Shown: piece by piece, positions 1 to 10,979 of the stretch
Layout: each line of letters begins with the position of its first letter
How positions within the stretch are numbered: position 1 is the stretch's first letter
Assembly (NCBI GenBank): GCA_015065695.1
Contig: SVPT01000003.1
Span: 1-54,316, forward strand
Reading direction: 5' to 3'
DNA from: Oscillospiraceae bacterium
GTDB taxonomy: Bacteria; Bacillota; Clostridia; Oscillospirales; Acutalibacteraceae
Length of the DNA stretch: 54,316 bases
Notes under the pieces: model-generated
What the model saw: the letters and a program-made list of their open reading frames with translations, nothing else
Told to the model about the DNA's origin: nothing
The model's database searches: none
Position numbers and translations under genes: made by a program

Positions 1-3000
1 TCGATGGAACCGGTAAGCAGTTCGTTGGTGAATACGACCTTCTTATCGCCGTCGATCTTAACGGTAGCGGAACCGCTGGAGATGCTGTTGCTGTCTGCGC
101 CGTCGATAGCGGTCAGCTCGTAGCAGGCTGCGCTGGGCAGCTCGGTGATCTGGTACTCTGCACCAAACTCAACCTCAAACTGCTTGCTCTGGCTTGCCTT
201 AAGCTCGAACTGCTCGACGCTGACCCAGCTGCCGCCGTTCTTCTTCTCGAGGCTGAACAGGAACTTGTCGTTAGCGTTTGCGGATACGGGAACGGTCTTG
301 GAAACGGTGAGAGCAGCCTTCTTCACGCTGTTGGTGAATACGACCTCTTCCGGACCGTCCAGAGTGACGTAGGCAGCCTTTTCGGACTTGACAACCTTAT
401 CGCCCTCGCCGGAATCCTTGATGGTAACATCTGCGAAGTCGAAGGTCTTACCGGACTCGGTCTCGGTGATGCGATACTGCTTGCTGTAGTCAAGCTTCTC
501 AATGACGTAGTTCTCGCCGGAAGCCAGCTTGAATTCGTCGAACTTGACCCACTTGCCGTTCTCGTTGATTTCAGCGATGAAGGTGAACTTCTCGGAGAGG
601 TCGCCGCCTTCGCCGGTGGTGATCTTGCGGACGGTGATGCCGTCACGCTTGGGCTGGTTGATCAGGTCGAGTGCCTTCTCGGTGCTGAGGACGAACTGTG
701 CGCCGTAACGCATATCTTCGTCTTCGCCGTCGACAACGATCTGGCTGCCGTCGGAAGCCTCACCGAAGGTGTAGCTCTCGCCGGTGTTGGTCTCGATAAC
801 CTTGTAGTCGAAGCCGATTTCCAGGTTGTCGAATACCTTGTTGTTGCCAGCCAGCATATTGAACTCGTCGCCAACCTTGACCCACTCGTCGTTAACCTTC
901 TTGTACAGCTGGAAGGAGAAGGTCTCGCCGAAGTCTTCGCTGCCGCTGGAGAGGGACTTACCGACGGTTACGCCGGCGACCTTGCGGACGTTCTTGAAGA
1001 TAACAGCGTTCTTCTCTTCAGCAATGATCTCGACAGACTTGCCGACATTGCTGCTGCCTGCTGCGGTGATGGTGGTCTTGTAGTCGTCTGCGCCCTTTTC
1101 GGTGATGACATAGGTCTCGCCGTAGAGAACACCTTCAACTGCAACGGTGCTGCCAACAGGATTGATTACTGCTGCGTCTGCATCGGAGCCGCTGACTGCA
1201 GCGCCTTCGCCGCCGAAGCGAACCAGTCTGGTGGAAGGAACGGTGTCGCCATCGAACTTACCTTCGATGATGATGGTGAAGATGTCTTCCTTGCGCATGG
1301 TGCCGCCGACCTTCTTGGTGACGGTCAGCTCTGCAGCCTTTCTGGTGTTGAGGAAGTTGACTGCGGTGTTTGCCTTGTTGATTGCGATGCCCTCGGTAGC
1401 AGTGCCGCTGATTGCCTCGCCGCCATCAACAGTGATTGCGGTGTTGTAGACAGTGCCGTTGACGCTCTCGACAACGCGGATCTCGGTGCCGTAAGCAATG
1501 TCGCTGACAGTAGCGGACTCGCCGTTCTTGAGGGTGAAGGACTTGAGCTCAACCCACTCGCCGTTCTGCATAGACTGCACAGCGAAGAGGAATTCTGCGT
1601 CTGCGTCAAGCTCATCGTCGAGGGTCTTGCTGACGGTGACGGAGCCCTTGCGGACGTTGTTGGTGAATACCAGCTCGGAAGCAACGTCGGAGATGACCAC
1701 GGAGGCCTTCTGTGCGTTGTCCTCTGCTACGGTACCGCCGGTGACGCTGCCGAATTCGTAGCGGTCGCCCATTGCGGTTTCCTCAACGGAGTAGGTGTCG
1801 GTGACCTCAAGGCCAACGAAGTTGATGGACTGACCTGCTGCCAGGTCGAAGCCGGTCTTGCCGGTGCCATCATTGCTTACCACTGCGTTGCCCTCGATGT
1901 CGAAGGAAACGTACAGGGGCTTTTTGGAGTTGTTCTTGTAGATCTCGAAGTGGAAGGTGTCAGCTGCAACTACTGCGCCGCCCTCAACCATCTTGTAGAC
2001 GGAGAGACCGCCGCGGATGGTCTGGTTGACGAAGCGTACTGCCGCGCCTGCCTGGGTAAGGGTAACATCGGTGCCGAAGAGAACATTGCCGTTCTTATCG
2101 GTGATGCTTACTGCATTGCCGCCCTCGACAGTCTTGAAGCTGTAGCTGCTGCCGGTGGAGGTCTCAACAACGCGATACTTGACGCCGACCAGCAGGTTGT
2201 TGATGGTCTTGGTCTCGTCAGCCTTGAGGATGAATGCACCGTCGTTGACTGCGACGAAGTCGTTGGCGTTGCTGTCGAACTTGTAAAGCTGGAAGCCGAA
2301 CTCCTCGTCTGCATTGACCTTGTCGCCCTCGGCAATAGCCTTGGTGACGGACAGGGAAGCAGTCTTACGGGTGTTGACTACATAGAGGTCAGCGGTGGGA
2401 GCGTTGACTGCTACTGCGTTGCCGGCTGCGGTGCATTCTGCATCGGTGAAGTATGCAACGTCGTATACGCTGCCGTCTGCAGTCTCCACGACGGAGACGG
2501 TAGAGCCGTAAGGTACATCGAAGGTGAAGTCCTTGTTTGCTGCGATGATGCCGTTGACGGTAGAGGTATTCTGCTCTGCATCAACGATGGTAGCGGTTAC
2601 AGCAAACTGTGCGTTGGGATTGACGGTATCATTGAGCTTCTTGTGGACGGTAACCTTTGCCTTCTTGATGTCATTGACAAATACCAGATCCATTGCCTCT
2701 GCGATGTTGACAGGCTCGCCGCCGGTGGGATCGCTTGCGAGGACGTAGCTTGCGCCGGAGCTGGTCTCGGTTACCTTGTAGTCGCCGCCGATGAGAGCGT
2801 CAAAGGTCTTGACGTTCTTCTCGCCGTTGGGATCAATCTGGAGCTCGAAGGTCTCGTTGAGTCCGGGGCCCTTGATGGAGAAGGAGTAAACCTCGCCGGT
2901 GTAGACAGCGCCCGGAGCAAGCTGCTTGTAAACAGACAGCTTAGCGGTCTTGCGGGTGTTGGTGAATACAAGGCTGTGCTTACCGCCGATGGTGACGGAA

Positions 3001-6000
3001 GCGTTCTTGCCGTTAACAGCCGCTGCACCGTCAACGGAGACAGTGGTGTTGAAGGTGTTGCCGTCAACGTTCTCGATTACGGTGTAGGTGGAGCCATAGG
3101 GCAGATCGCTGATTTCAGCAGTCTGGCCGCCCTTCAGCTCGACGTTCTTGACAACGTTGCCGGAGGAATCCTTAACGGTGAAGGAGAATGCTGCGTCGGG
3201 ATCGACTACGTCGGTGTAGTTCTTCTGGAGAACGATGGAGCCGGTCTTGACGGTGTTGGTGAACTCAACAACTGCGCCTTCTGCAGCAGCCAGGCTTACG
3301 CTCTGGCCCTCTGCCTCGCCGCCGGTAACGCTGACGAACTGGTACTTGCCGTCCATTGCGGTCTCGGTGATGGTGTAGGTCTCGCCGAGAGGCAGCTTGT
3401 CGAATGCCTTGCTTTCGCCGGCCTTCAGCTTGAAGGTCTCGTTGATGCCGGTACCGGTGATGGTGAAGGTGAACATATCGTCAGCCTTGCCGCCCTTGCC
3501 GGTGACGGTCTTCTTAACGGTGATACCTGCGAGCTTCTTGGCGTTGACGAAGGTCAGATCCATCTCCTTCTGGAGATCAACTGCCTTACCGCCGGTGGGA
3601 TCGGTATCGAGGTAGTAGGTCTTGCCGCTGTCGGTCTCGGTGATGACATAGGTAGCACCAACCAGACCGTCATAGGTCTTGCTCTGGTTTGCCTTCAGGG
3701 TGAAGGTATCGTTGATGCCTGCGCCCTTGATGGTGAAGGTGAAGGATTCGCCGGTGTCGATGTCGCCATCGGCCAGCTTCTTGTAGACGTTGAGAGCAGC
3801 GGTGTTTCTGGTGTTGATGAAGTCAACCTGAGCATTGCCGCTGACGGTGAAGTTGCCGGTGTCGCAGCCTTCGCCCTCGTTGCCGGCTACCTTGTAGGTG
3901 GTGGTGTAGCGGTAATCGCTCTGCTCCACGACCTTGCAGACGGTGCCGTAGTCGATGCCCTCAATCTTCTTGACCTCGCCGTTGGCAAGGTTGAAGCTCT
4001 CAATCTGAGTCCACTGACCGTTCTGCATTGCGTAAACGGTAAACTGGAACTCGCGGGTCTTGTCTTCCTCAAGCTCGGAAGGATCGTTGACAGTCTTGCT
4101 GACGGTGATGGAACCGGACTTGATCTTGTTGTAGATGTTAACGGAGATGTTGTCGGAGAGGACGAACTCGCCGCCGTTTACGCCGGTAGCAGCGTCTGCA
4201 CCCTCAACGGTGTCGTAGACATAGCTGGAGCCGGTAACGGTCTCTTCAACAACGTACTTGACGCCTACGGGCAGACCGGTGATGGTCTTGCTCTTGTTGG
4301 CAGCCAGAGTGAATGCTACACCCTGAGGAACCAGTTCGCCGTCGATTTCACGGTAGAGCTGGAAGGTGAAGTCCTCGCCCAGGTCGGCGGAACCGACGCT
4401 CAGCTTCTTGGTGAGGGTGAGCTGGGCTTCCTTGCGGGTATTGGTGAAGGTGACGTTGGTGTCAGCCTTGTTGATGATGATGCTGTTGGTGCTGGTGCTG
4501 GTGAATGCAGCGTTGTCGTCGATGACGCAGCTGGTTGCATAAACAGCGCCGTTGACAGCCTCGGTAACACGCAGCTCAGTGCCGTAGGGGATGTTCTCGA
4601 TGACGTGAGTTGCATTGTGTGCGAGGAAGAAGGTGTCGATGGTTTCCCACTTGCCGTCCTTGAGCTGCTGTACAGCAAACTCGAACTCGGCGTCTGCATC
4701 AACGCGGTCGTTGAGGACCTTCTTGATGGTCAGCTCGCCCTTGCGGACTTCGTTGGTGAATACCAGCTCGATGGGCTTGTCGGTGATGACAGCAGAAACC
4801 TTCTGGCCGTCTGCCTTGCCGCCGGTAACGCTGCCGAAGAGGTAGCGTTCGCCCATGCCGGTCTCTTCAACGGTGTAGGAGTCGGTAACCTCGAGACCCT
4901 CGAAGCTGATGGACTGACCTGCGGTGAGGTCGAAGCCGGTGAGACCGCTGCCGGTCTCGCTGACCAGTGCCTTGCCTTCAGCGTTGAAGGTGACGTACAG
5001 GGGCTTGCCTACGCCGTCCTTGCTGATTTCGAAGTGGAACTTGTCGTTTGCGACAACTGCGCCGCCCTCAACAATCTTGCGGACGGTCAGACCGCTGCGC
5101 ACAGTCTGGTTGGTGAAGACAACATTGTTGCCGCCTGCCTCCAGAGTGAGGTCTGCGCCGTAACGGGTGATGCCTGCTTCGTCGGAGATGTTGATGGCGC
5201 TGCCGCCCTCAACTGCCTTGAAGCTGTAGCTGCTGCCGGTTGCGGTCTCGATGACACGGTACTTGGCACCGATGAGCAGACCGTCGATGGTCTTGCTTTC
5301 GTCAGCTCTCAGGGTGAAGGCGCCGCCCTCAACTGCCTTGTAGCTGGCGTCAGCGTTGTCGTACTGATAAAGCTGGAAGCCGAACTCCTCGTCTGCGTTG
5401 ACCTTGTCACCTGCAGCGATAACCTTGCTGACGGTGAGAGGAGCAGTCTTGCGGGTGTTTACTACATAGAAGTCTGCGGTGGGAGCGAATACGGTGATCT
5501 TGTTGCCAGCCTCAGTGCAGTCCTCGTTGGTGTAGTATTCGGTGCTGTAAACGCTGCTGTCCACGGTTTCCTTGACGGTAACGGAAGTGCCGTAAGGTAC
5601 CTTGAAGGAGAAGGTCTCTTCTGCGGTGATCTTGCCCTTCTTCTCGGACTTGTTGCCCTCTGCGTCTACCAGATATGCGGTGACGGAGAACTCAGCGTTG
5701 GGATTGATGGTGTCGTTGAGGATCTTGTGGATGGTGACCTCAGCCTTCTTGATGTCGTTGACAAATACAAGGTCAAGAGCCTCTGCAACATTGACGGGCT
5801 TGCCGCCGGTGGGATCGGAGGTCAGCACATAGCTTCTGCCGGTGCTGGTCTCGGTGACGAGGTAATCGCCGCCGATGAGTGCGTCGAAGGTCTTGACGTC
5901 CTTGTCGCCGGTGGGATCAATGGTCAGGTCGAAGGTTTCGTCCAGTCCGGGTCCCTTGATGGTGAAGGAATAGACCTCGCCGGTGTAGACTGCGCCGGGA

Positions 6001-9000
6001 GCAAGCTGCTTGTAGACAGACAGCTCGGCGGTCTTGCGGGTGTTGGTGAATGCGAAGTTGTGGTCACCTGCGATGGTGACGGTAGCGGTAGTGCCTGCTG
6101 CGGCTGCAGCGGAATCAACGGAAACAACGGTATCGAATACGTTGCCGTTGACGCTCTCGGTTACGGTGTAAACGGAGCCGTAGGGCAGGTCGCTGAGAGT
6201 GTAAACCTCACCGGCAGCCAGCTCGAAGTTGCTGATGATGTTGCCGACGGAATCCTTGACAGCGAAGAGGAACTTCGCATCGGGATCCACGAGGTCGTTG
6301 TAGTTCTTGGTGACGGACAGGGAGCCGGTCTTTACCTTGTTGGTGAATTCAACGATTGCACCGTTGGCAGACTGGAGAGTTACGCTCTGACCGTTGGCCT
6401 CGCCGCCGGTCACGCTGACGAACTCATACTTGCTGTCCATGTTGGTCTCGGTGATGGTGTAGGTCTCGCCGAGAGGCAGGTCGGTGAAGCTCTTGGTTGC
6501 GCCGGCAGTCAGCTCGAAGGTCTCGTTGATGCCGGGGCCTGCAATGGTGAAGGTGAATACGTCGCCGGCCTTGCCGCCTTCGCCGGTAACGGTCTTCTTG
6601 ACGGTGATACCGGAACGCTGCTTGGCGTTGACGAAGGTCAGGTTCATATCCTTGCGGAGGTCAACCTCGTTGCCGCCGGTGGGATCGCTGACCAGCATAT
6701 AGGTCTTGCCGCTCTCGGTCTCGGTAACAGCGTACTTGCCGCCAACCAGACCGTCGAACTCGATGTGCTTGCCGGCCTTCAGGGTGAAGGTCTCGTTGAG
6801 GGCAGGACCGCTTACCTTGAAGGTGAAGGTTTCGCCGGTGTCGATTTCGCCGTCAGCCAGCTCCTTGTAAACGCGGAGCTTGGCGGTGTTTCTGGTGTTG
6901 GTGAAATCTACGGTAGCGGTGCCGTTGACGGTGAACTTGCCGGTGTCGCAGCCGGTGCCGTCTCTGCCCACTGCCTTGTAGGTGGTGGTGTAGCGGTCAT
7001 CGCTCTGCTCGACAACCTTGCATACGGTGCCGTAGTCCAGTCCGTCGATTTCCTTGCTCTGGCCGTTGCCCAGCTCGAAGGTCTCGACCTGTGCCCACTC
7101 GTCGCCAACCAGCTTGTAAACGGTGAACTGGAAGGTGCGGGTCTTGTCTTCCTCAAGCTCGGAAGGATCGCTTACGGTCTTGGTAACAACCAGACCGCCG
7201 GACTTGATCTTATTGTAGATGCTGACAGCAGCGTCACCGTTCAGGGTGAACTCGCCGCCCTTGTAACCGTTGATGGCGGTTGCACCCTCGATCTTGTCGT
7301 AGGAGTAGCTTGCGCCGGTAGCGGTCTCGATGATGCGGTACTTGACGCCTACGGGCAGACCGGTGATGGTCTTGCTCTTGCCGGCTTCAAGGGTGAATGC
7401 GCTGCCCTGAGTAACCCAATCGGTACCCTGCAGGCGATAAAGCTGGAAGGTGAAGCTTTCACCCAGATCGGCTGCACCGTCAGACAGCTTCTTGGAAACG
7501 GTGAGCTGTGCAGTCTTGCGGGTGTTGGTGAACATGACAACCTTGGTGCCGTTGTCGATGGTGAAGTCGGAGCTGATAACGCCGCTGCTGTGTGCCAGCA
7601 CTTCGCCGGTGGTCAGCTTGTCGCCATCGCGCACTGCCTCGCACACATCATAGGTAGTGGAGTACAGGCTGTCATCGGTGGTCTCGATGATGCGGTAATC
7701 GTAGCCGTAGGAGAGATTCTTGAACTCGTAGCCCTGACCGCCGCCGATGGAAATCTGACCGTCGGGGGTTACGTCCTTCCATGCACCGTTCTCGCGGCGC
7801 TGGAGGGTGAAGGTGAAGGAAGCATCGGTGGAGATGTCGTCATTCAGGGTCTTGTAGACATAGATGCTGCCCTTCTTGATGGTATTGGTGAAGGTGAGGT
7901 TCATGTCGCCGACAACATCAATGGCCTGACCGTTCTCGATGCCGGTGCCGTTGGCGGTGACAGACTGGAGGGTGTAGCTCTTGCCGGTGTTGGTCTCGGT
8001 TACGGTATAGGTGCCGCCGATGAGAGCGTCAAAGGTCTTGACGTTCTTGGTGGTGCCGTACTGGAGCTTGAAGGTCTCGTTGAGGCCGGGGCCCACGATG
8101 GTGAACTCGTAGTCCTCGCCGGTGTAGATGTCACCCTCTGCAAGCTGCTTGTAGATGGACAGCTTGGCGGTGTTTCTCACGTTGGTGAATACTGCGGTGT
8201 GCTCGCCGCCGATGGTGACGGAAGCGAAGGTGGAAGCTGTAGCTGCACCGCCGTCAATGCTGACGCTGGAAGAGAAGGTGTTGCCGCTGAGCAGCTCGGA
8301 AACGGTGTAGGTGGAGCCGTAGGGCAGACCGCTGATGGTTGCAGTTTCGCCTGCACCCAGCTTGGCAGTGCCAACGGTGTTGCCGTTTGCATCGGTCACG
8401 ACGAAGTCGAACTTGGTGTCGGGAGCGATGATGTCCTCGAAATTCTTCTGCAGGGTGATGGAGCCGGTCTTGACAGTGTTGACAAACTCAACAACTGCGC
8501 CCTCTGCGGGGGCGATGACGGTGCTCTGACCGGAAACACTGCCGCCCTTGATCTCTGCGAATGCATAGTTGGCGGGAATGTTGGTCTCAGTGATGGTGTA
8601 GGTTGCGCCTACGGGCAGGTTGGCAAAGAACTTGCTCTCGCCTGCTGCAAGCTGGAAGGTCTCGTTGATGCCTTCACCGACGATGGTGAAGTTGAACTTA
8701 TCGGAAGCATTGCCGCCTGCGCCGTTAACGGTCTTCTTGACGGTGATGCCCTGACGGATCTGAGAGTTGACGAAGACCAGATCCATTTCCTTCTGGAGGT
8801 TTACAGCCTTGCCGCCGGTAGGATCGGAGGTGAGGGTGTAGGTCTTGCCGCTGTCGGTCTCGGTAACGACATAGCTGCCGCCCACCAGACCGGTGAAGGA
8901 CTTGGATTCGTTGGCCTTCAGGGTGAAGGTCTCATCCAGACCTGCGCCCTTGATGGAGAACTTGAAGCTCTCGCCGGTGTCGATGTCGCCCTCAGCCAGC

Positions 9001-10574
9001 TTCTTGTACACATTGATCTGTGCAGTCTTGCGGGTGTTGACGAACTCAACAGTGGGAGCCATGCTTGCAGAAGAGATGGCAACCTCTGCTGCAGTTGCAT
9101 TTACATTATTAATAGTGGTATCGTAAACCTCGCCGTTGACCGACTCAGTTACACGGTATACACCAAAGGGAAGATCATTGAAGGTGTAGCTGCTGCCGCC
9201 GGTCAGGGAGCAGGTGTCGATGGCAGTCCAGCTGTCACCGCTCTTCTGCTCAACGGTAAAGTTGAAAGCAGCATCGGGGGCAAGGGTGTCGTTAAGGGTC
9301 TTCTTAACGGTGAGAGAACCGGTGCTCTGCTCGTTGGTGAATACCAGATTGTGGTTGCCGGAGGAACCGACAGTGAAGGTAGCGGAACGCTCGGTGAGGT
9401 CAACGCTGTTGCCGCCGGTGACGTTGGCGAAAACATAGCCGTTGCCGGTGTCGGTCTCAACTACCTTGAAGGTCTGGCCTTCCATGAAGCCGTTGAACTT
9501 CTTGGTTTCGCCGGCAGTCAGACGGAAGGTTTCCAGAGTATTCCAGGAATCACCGTTCTTCTGATAGATGGTGAAGCCGAAGGTATCGGTAGCGTTGGCA
9601 GAACCGACAACCTCCTTGGTAACGGTCAGGCTTGCGGAATAGGGATCCTTGAAGAACTGACCGGTGTGGTACTCGAAGCCGCCGGTACCATGCATTTCCT
9701 GAACGATGGTAGAGCCGTTGACGTGACCGTTGGAACCGGTTACAACTGCATAAGGAGCCAGCAGGGAACCCTGAACGGAACCGTTGATGGTGATGGTCTC
9801 AGCCTCATAGCAGTTCCAGATGGTCTTGCTGCAGAACTCAGCCTTGTCGTTGCCGTTGTAGTTGGAGCCGTTGATCTGCACGTTCTTACCGGAGATGTTG
9901 ATGATGATGCTGTCTCCGCCGTAAGCGGCAACGCCCTTGTTGAAGTTGAAGGCAACGCCGTTGCTGCCGTCTACCTTAAACACATGGGGAGTGCCTGCAA
10001 CGTGATTGGGAGAGGGCTCAAGGTCGCCCCAGTTGGGGTTGGTTGTGCCGTCAGCAATCTTGGTGGAGTAGGTCTTGGACGCACTCTTGAACTGGACCTC
10101 GGCAGCATCAATATAGGCATCGATCCAGCCGGAGGATACCTGATGGATGTGATTGCCGCCCTCAGCGCAGTTGACAGCGGAGTGGTTGCCGCTCCAGCTG
10201 CTGCCCGCATTCTGTGCGATACAGCCGCCGGCGTCAATGTTGCCGTCGACATTGCCTGCGACCATGAGTGCATAGTCGTTGTCAAACTTGGACTTGACCG
10301 AGGCGGACCACATGCCGTCGATGGTCAGGTCGCCGCCGATGATGGCACGACCCTCGGAGTCAGCGCCGTTCTGGGTCATGTCGCCGAAGACCAGAAGACA
10401 TACCTGATCCAGAGCGATGTCGTCCACGGTGTTGAAAACCAGAGTTCTTTCGCCGTCGACAACGACAGGCGCGGCCATAGCCGGGGTGACGCTCATCGCC
10501 ACGATGGAGGCGCACAGCACGAGGCTGATGAACGCCTTACCAAAGCGACTCCAGAAGCTTCCCTTCTTCTTCAT
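1..10574 (-). CDS. Giant cell-surface adhesin, choice-of-anchor-A head plus >30 Cna_B/DUF5979-like repeats (C-terminus beyond window)
   Basis: The reading frame is open from an ATG at 10574 to the window edge, at least 3524 codons; a GAGG site lies 8 bases upstream of the start. Residues 1-35 form a signal peptide (basic MKKK start, hydrophobic core, AMA cleavage site). Residues about 36-310 match the choice-of-anchor-A fold (GDMTQNG, IIGGDLTIDG, and a late APYAVVTG segment). From about residue 311 I count 31 modules of about 95-105 residues plus the start of another. Each begins with a strand such as SLTVTKEV, has a central YTITET-type Glu motif and ends with VVFTN. The Lys, Glu and Asn positions fit the internal isopeptide bonds known in Cna_B folds. 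The gene is inferred to be a long rigid surface fibre for attachment. Its C-terminal anchor is not visible. The opposite strand is also open over most of this DNA but lacks any recognisable protein features. Confidence 0.93.
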   Translation of the reverse strand, partial: MKKKGSFWSRFGKAFISLVLCASIVAMSVTPAMAAPVVVDGERTLVFNTVDDIALDQVCLLVFGDMTQNGADSEGRAIIGGDLTIDGMWSASVKSKFDNDYALMVAGNVDGNIDAGGCIAQNAGSSWSGNHSAVNCAEGGNHIHQVSSGWIDAYIDAAEVQFKSASKTYSTKIADGTTNPNWGDLEPSPNHVAGTPHVFKVDGSNGVAFNFNKGVAAYGGDSIIINISGKNVQINGSNYNGNDKAEFCSKTIWNCYEAETITINGSVQGSLLAPYAVVTGSNGHVNGSTIVQEMHGTGGFEYHTGQFFKDPYSASLTVTKEVVGSANATDTFGFTIYQKNGDSWNTLETFRLTAGETKKFNGFMEGQTFKVVETDTGNGYVFANVTGGNSVDLTERSATFTVGSSGNHNLVFTNEQSTGSLTVKKTLNDTLAPDAAFNFTVEQKSGDSWTAIDTCSLTGGSSYTFNDLPFGVYRVTESVNGEVYDTTINNVNATAAEVAISSASMAPTVEFVNTRKTAQINVYKKLAEGDIDTGESFKFSIKGAGLDETFTLKANESKSFTGLVGGSYVVTETDSGKTYTLTSDPTGGKAVNLQKEMDLVFVNSQIRQGITVKKTVNGAGGNASDKFNFTIVGEGINETFQLAAGESKFFANLPVGATYTITETNIPANYAFAEIKGGSVSGQSTVIAPAEGAVVEFVNTVKTGSITLQKNFEDIIAPDTKFDFVVTDANGNTVGTAKLGAGETATISGLPYGSTYTVSELLSGNTFSSSVSIDGGAATASTFASVTIGGEHTAVFTNVRNTAKLSIYKQLAEGDIYTGEDYEFTIVGPGLNETFKLQYGTTKNVKTFDALIGGTYTVTETNTGKSYTLQSVTANGTGIENGQAIDVVGDMNLTFTNTIKKGSIYVYKTLNDDISTDASFTFTLQRRENGAWKDVTPDGQISIGGGQGYEFKNLSYGYDYRIIETTDDSLYSTTYDVCEAVRDGDKLTTGEVLAHSSGVISSDFTIDNGTKVVMFTNTRKTAQLTVSKKLSDGAADLGESFTFQLYRLQGTDWVTQGSAFTLEAGKSKTITGLPVGVKYRIIETATGASYSYDKIEGATAINGYKGGEFTLNGDAAVSIYNKIKSGGLVVTKTVSDPSELEEDKTRTFQFTVYKLVGDEWAQVETFELGNGQSKEIDGLDYGTVCKVVEQSDDRYTTTYKAVGRDGTGCDTGKFTVNGTATVDFTNTRNTAKLRVYKELADGEIDTGETFTFKVSGPALNETFTLKAGKHIEFDGLVGGKYAVTETESGKTYMLVSDPTGGNEVDLRKDMNLTFVNAKQRSGITVKKTVTGEGGKAGDVFTFTIAGPGINETFELTAGATKSFTDLPLGETYTITETNMDSKYEFVSVTGGEANGQSVTLQSANGAIVEFTNKVKTGSLSVTKNYNDLVDPDAKFLFAVKDSVGNIISNFELAAGEVYTLSDLPYGSVYTVTESVNGNVFDTVVSVDSAAAAAGTTATVTIAGDHNFAFTNTRKTAELSVYKQLAPGAVYTGEVYSFTIKGPGLDETFDLTIDPTGDKDVKTFDALIGGDYLVTETSTGRSYVLTSDPTGGKPVNVAEALDLVFVNDIKKAEVTIHKILNDTINPNAEFSVTAYLVDAEGNKSEKKGKITAEETFSFKVPYGTSVTVKETVDSSVYSTEYYTNEDCTEAGNKITVFAPTADFYVVNTRKTAPLTVSKVIAAGDKVNADEEFGFQLYQYDNADASYKAVEGGAFTLRADESKTIDGLLIGAKYRVIETATGSSYSFKAVEGGSAINISDEAGITRYGADLTLEAGGNNVVFTNQTVRSGLTVRKIVEGGAVVANDKFHFEISKDGVGKPLYVTFNAEGKALVSETGSGLTGFDLTAGQSISFEGLEVTDSYTVEETGMGERYLFGSVTGGKADGQKVSAVITDKPIELVFTNEVRKGELTIKKVLNDRVDADAEFEFAVQQLKDGKWETIDTFFLAHNATHVIENIPYGTELRVTEAVNGAVYATSCVIDDNAAFTSTSTNSIIINKADTNVTFTNTRKEAQLTLTKKLSVGSADLGEDFTFQLYREIDGELVPQGVAFTLAANKSKTITGLPVGVKYVVEETVTGSSYVYDTVEGADAATGVNGGEFVLSDNISVNIYNKIKSGSITVSKTVNDPSELEEDKTREFQFTVYAMQNGQWTQIESFNLANGEVKKIEGIDYGTVCKVVEQSDYRYTTTYKVAGNEGEGCDTGNFTVSGNAQVDFINTRNTAALNVYKKLADGDIDTGESFTFTIKGAGINDTFTLKANQSKTYDGLVGATYVITETDSGKTYYLDTDPTGGKAVDLQKEMDLTFVNAKKLAGITVKKTVTGKGGKADDMFTFTITGTGINETFKLKAGESKAFDKLPLGETYTITETAMDGKYQFVSVTGGEAEGQSVSLAAAEGAVVEFTNTVKTGSIVLQKNYTDVVDPDAAFSFTVKDSSGNVVKNVELKGGQTAEISDLPYGSTYTVIENVDGNTFNTTVSVDGAAAVNGKNASVTIGGKHSLVFTNTRKTAKLSVYKQLAPGAVYTGEVYSFSIKGPGLNETFELQIDPNGEKNVKTFDALIGGDYKVTETSSGASYVLASDPTGGEPVNIAEAMDLVFVNDIKKAKVTVHKKLNDTVNPNAQFAVTATIVDAEQNTSTVNGIIAANKDFTFDVPYGSTVSVVETADGSVYDVAYFTDAECTAAGNAVAVNAPTADLYVVNTRKTASLSVTKAIAEGDKVNADEEFGFQLYKFDSNANDFVAVNDGAFILKADETKTINNLLVGVKYRVVETSTGSSYSFKTVEGGNAVSITDKNGNVLFGTDVTLTQAGAAVRFVNQTIRGGLSVYKMVEGGAVVAADTFHFEIYKNNSKKPLYVSFDIEGNAVVSNDGTGKTGFDLAAGQSINFVGLEVTDTYSVEETAMGDRYEFGSVTGGTVAEDNAQKASVVISDVASELVFTNNVRKGSVTVSKTLDDELDADAEFLFAVQSMQNGEWVELKSFTLKNGESATVSDIAYGTEIRVVESVNGTVYNTAITVDGGEAISGTATEGIAINKANTAVNFLNTRKAAELTVTKKVGGTMRKEDIFTIIIEGKFDGDTVPSTRLVRFGGEGAAVSGSDADAAVINPVGSTVAVEGVLYGETYVITEKGADDYKTTITAAGSSNVGKSVEIIAEEKNAVIFKNVRKVAGVTVGKSLSSGSEDFGETFSFQLYKKVNDEWVKVGDEFNMLAGNNKVFDNLEIGFDYKVIETNTGESYTFGEASDGSQIVVDGEDEDMRYGAQFVLSTEKALDLINQPKRDGITVRKITTGEGGDLSEKFTFIAEINENGKWVKFDEFKLASGENYVIEKLDYSKQYRITETESGKTFDFADVTIKDSGEGDKVVKSEKAAYVTLDGPEEVVFTNSVKKAALTVSKTVPVSANANDKFLFSLEKKNGGSWVSVEQFELKASQSKQFEVEFGAEYQITELPSAACYELTAIDGADSNSISSGSATVKIDGDKKVVFTNELLTGSI

Positions 10575-10690
10575 ACGCAATACCTCATTTCTTGAGATTT
10601 TCTGCATTCCCCGTTATCGATTCCTCATACACAAAGTGTTAACAAATAAGCAGCCGCCTCGGGGTACAACGACGCTTATAATACGTTTAA

Positions 10691-10720
10691 AGAATATCAC
10701 AATCCCCCAATTCCTGTCAA
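10691..10720 (-). promoter_or_regulatory. Sigma-A promoter of the first giant adhesin
   Basis: On the minus strand a TTGACA box (10720-10715) and a TATTCT box (10696-10691) are separated by 18 bases. Transcription would start near 10684, giving a leader of about 110 bases before the ATG at 10574. Inferred from consensus only. Confidence 0.55.
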
Positions 10721-10979
10721 TTAAATCACCTTGTCATTTTAACGATTTTTAATATTATGAGGGGGTATTATTAAACTCCGTTAACTAACCCCTCCGCGAC
10801 CGCCATATCTTGTAGTGTACAGGTTTTCCTCCCCTACGGAGTTATGTCATTCCCACACTGCCGCACTGCCGTCTTAATATCTCTTAACAAATGCTTAAGG
10901 TTTTCTGCCATTCTTCTGTCGAGTATCTGTTTGTACTATTTTTTCCTTGTTATGTATTTGTGATAGCCGCACCGCGCAA

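Noticed and set aside
1950..10595. 2881-residue open frame on the plus strand
   Set aside because: It is the antisense of the giant adhesin. It has no signal peptide, ribosome site or domain pattern, whereas the minus strand has a clean start, signal peptide and repeated Cna_B-like modules.
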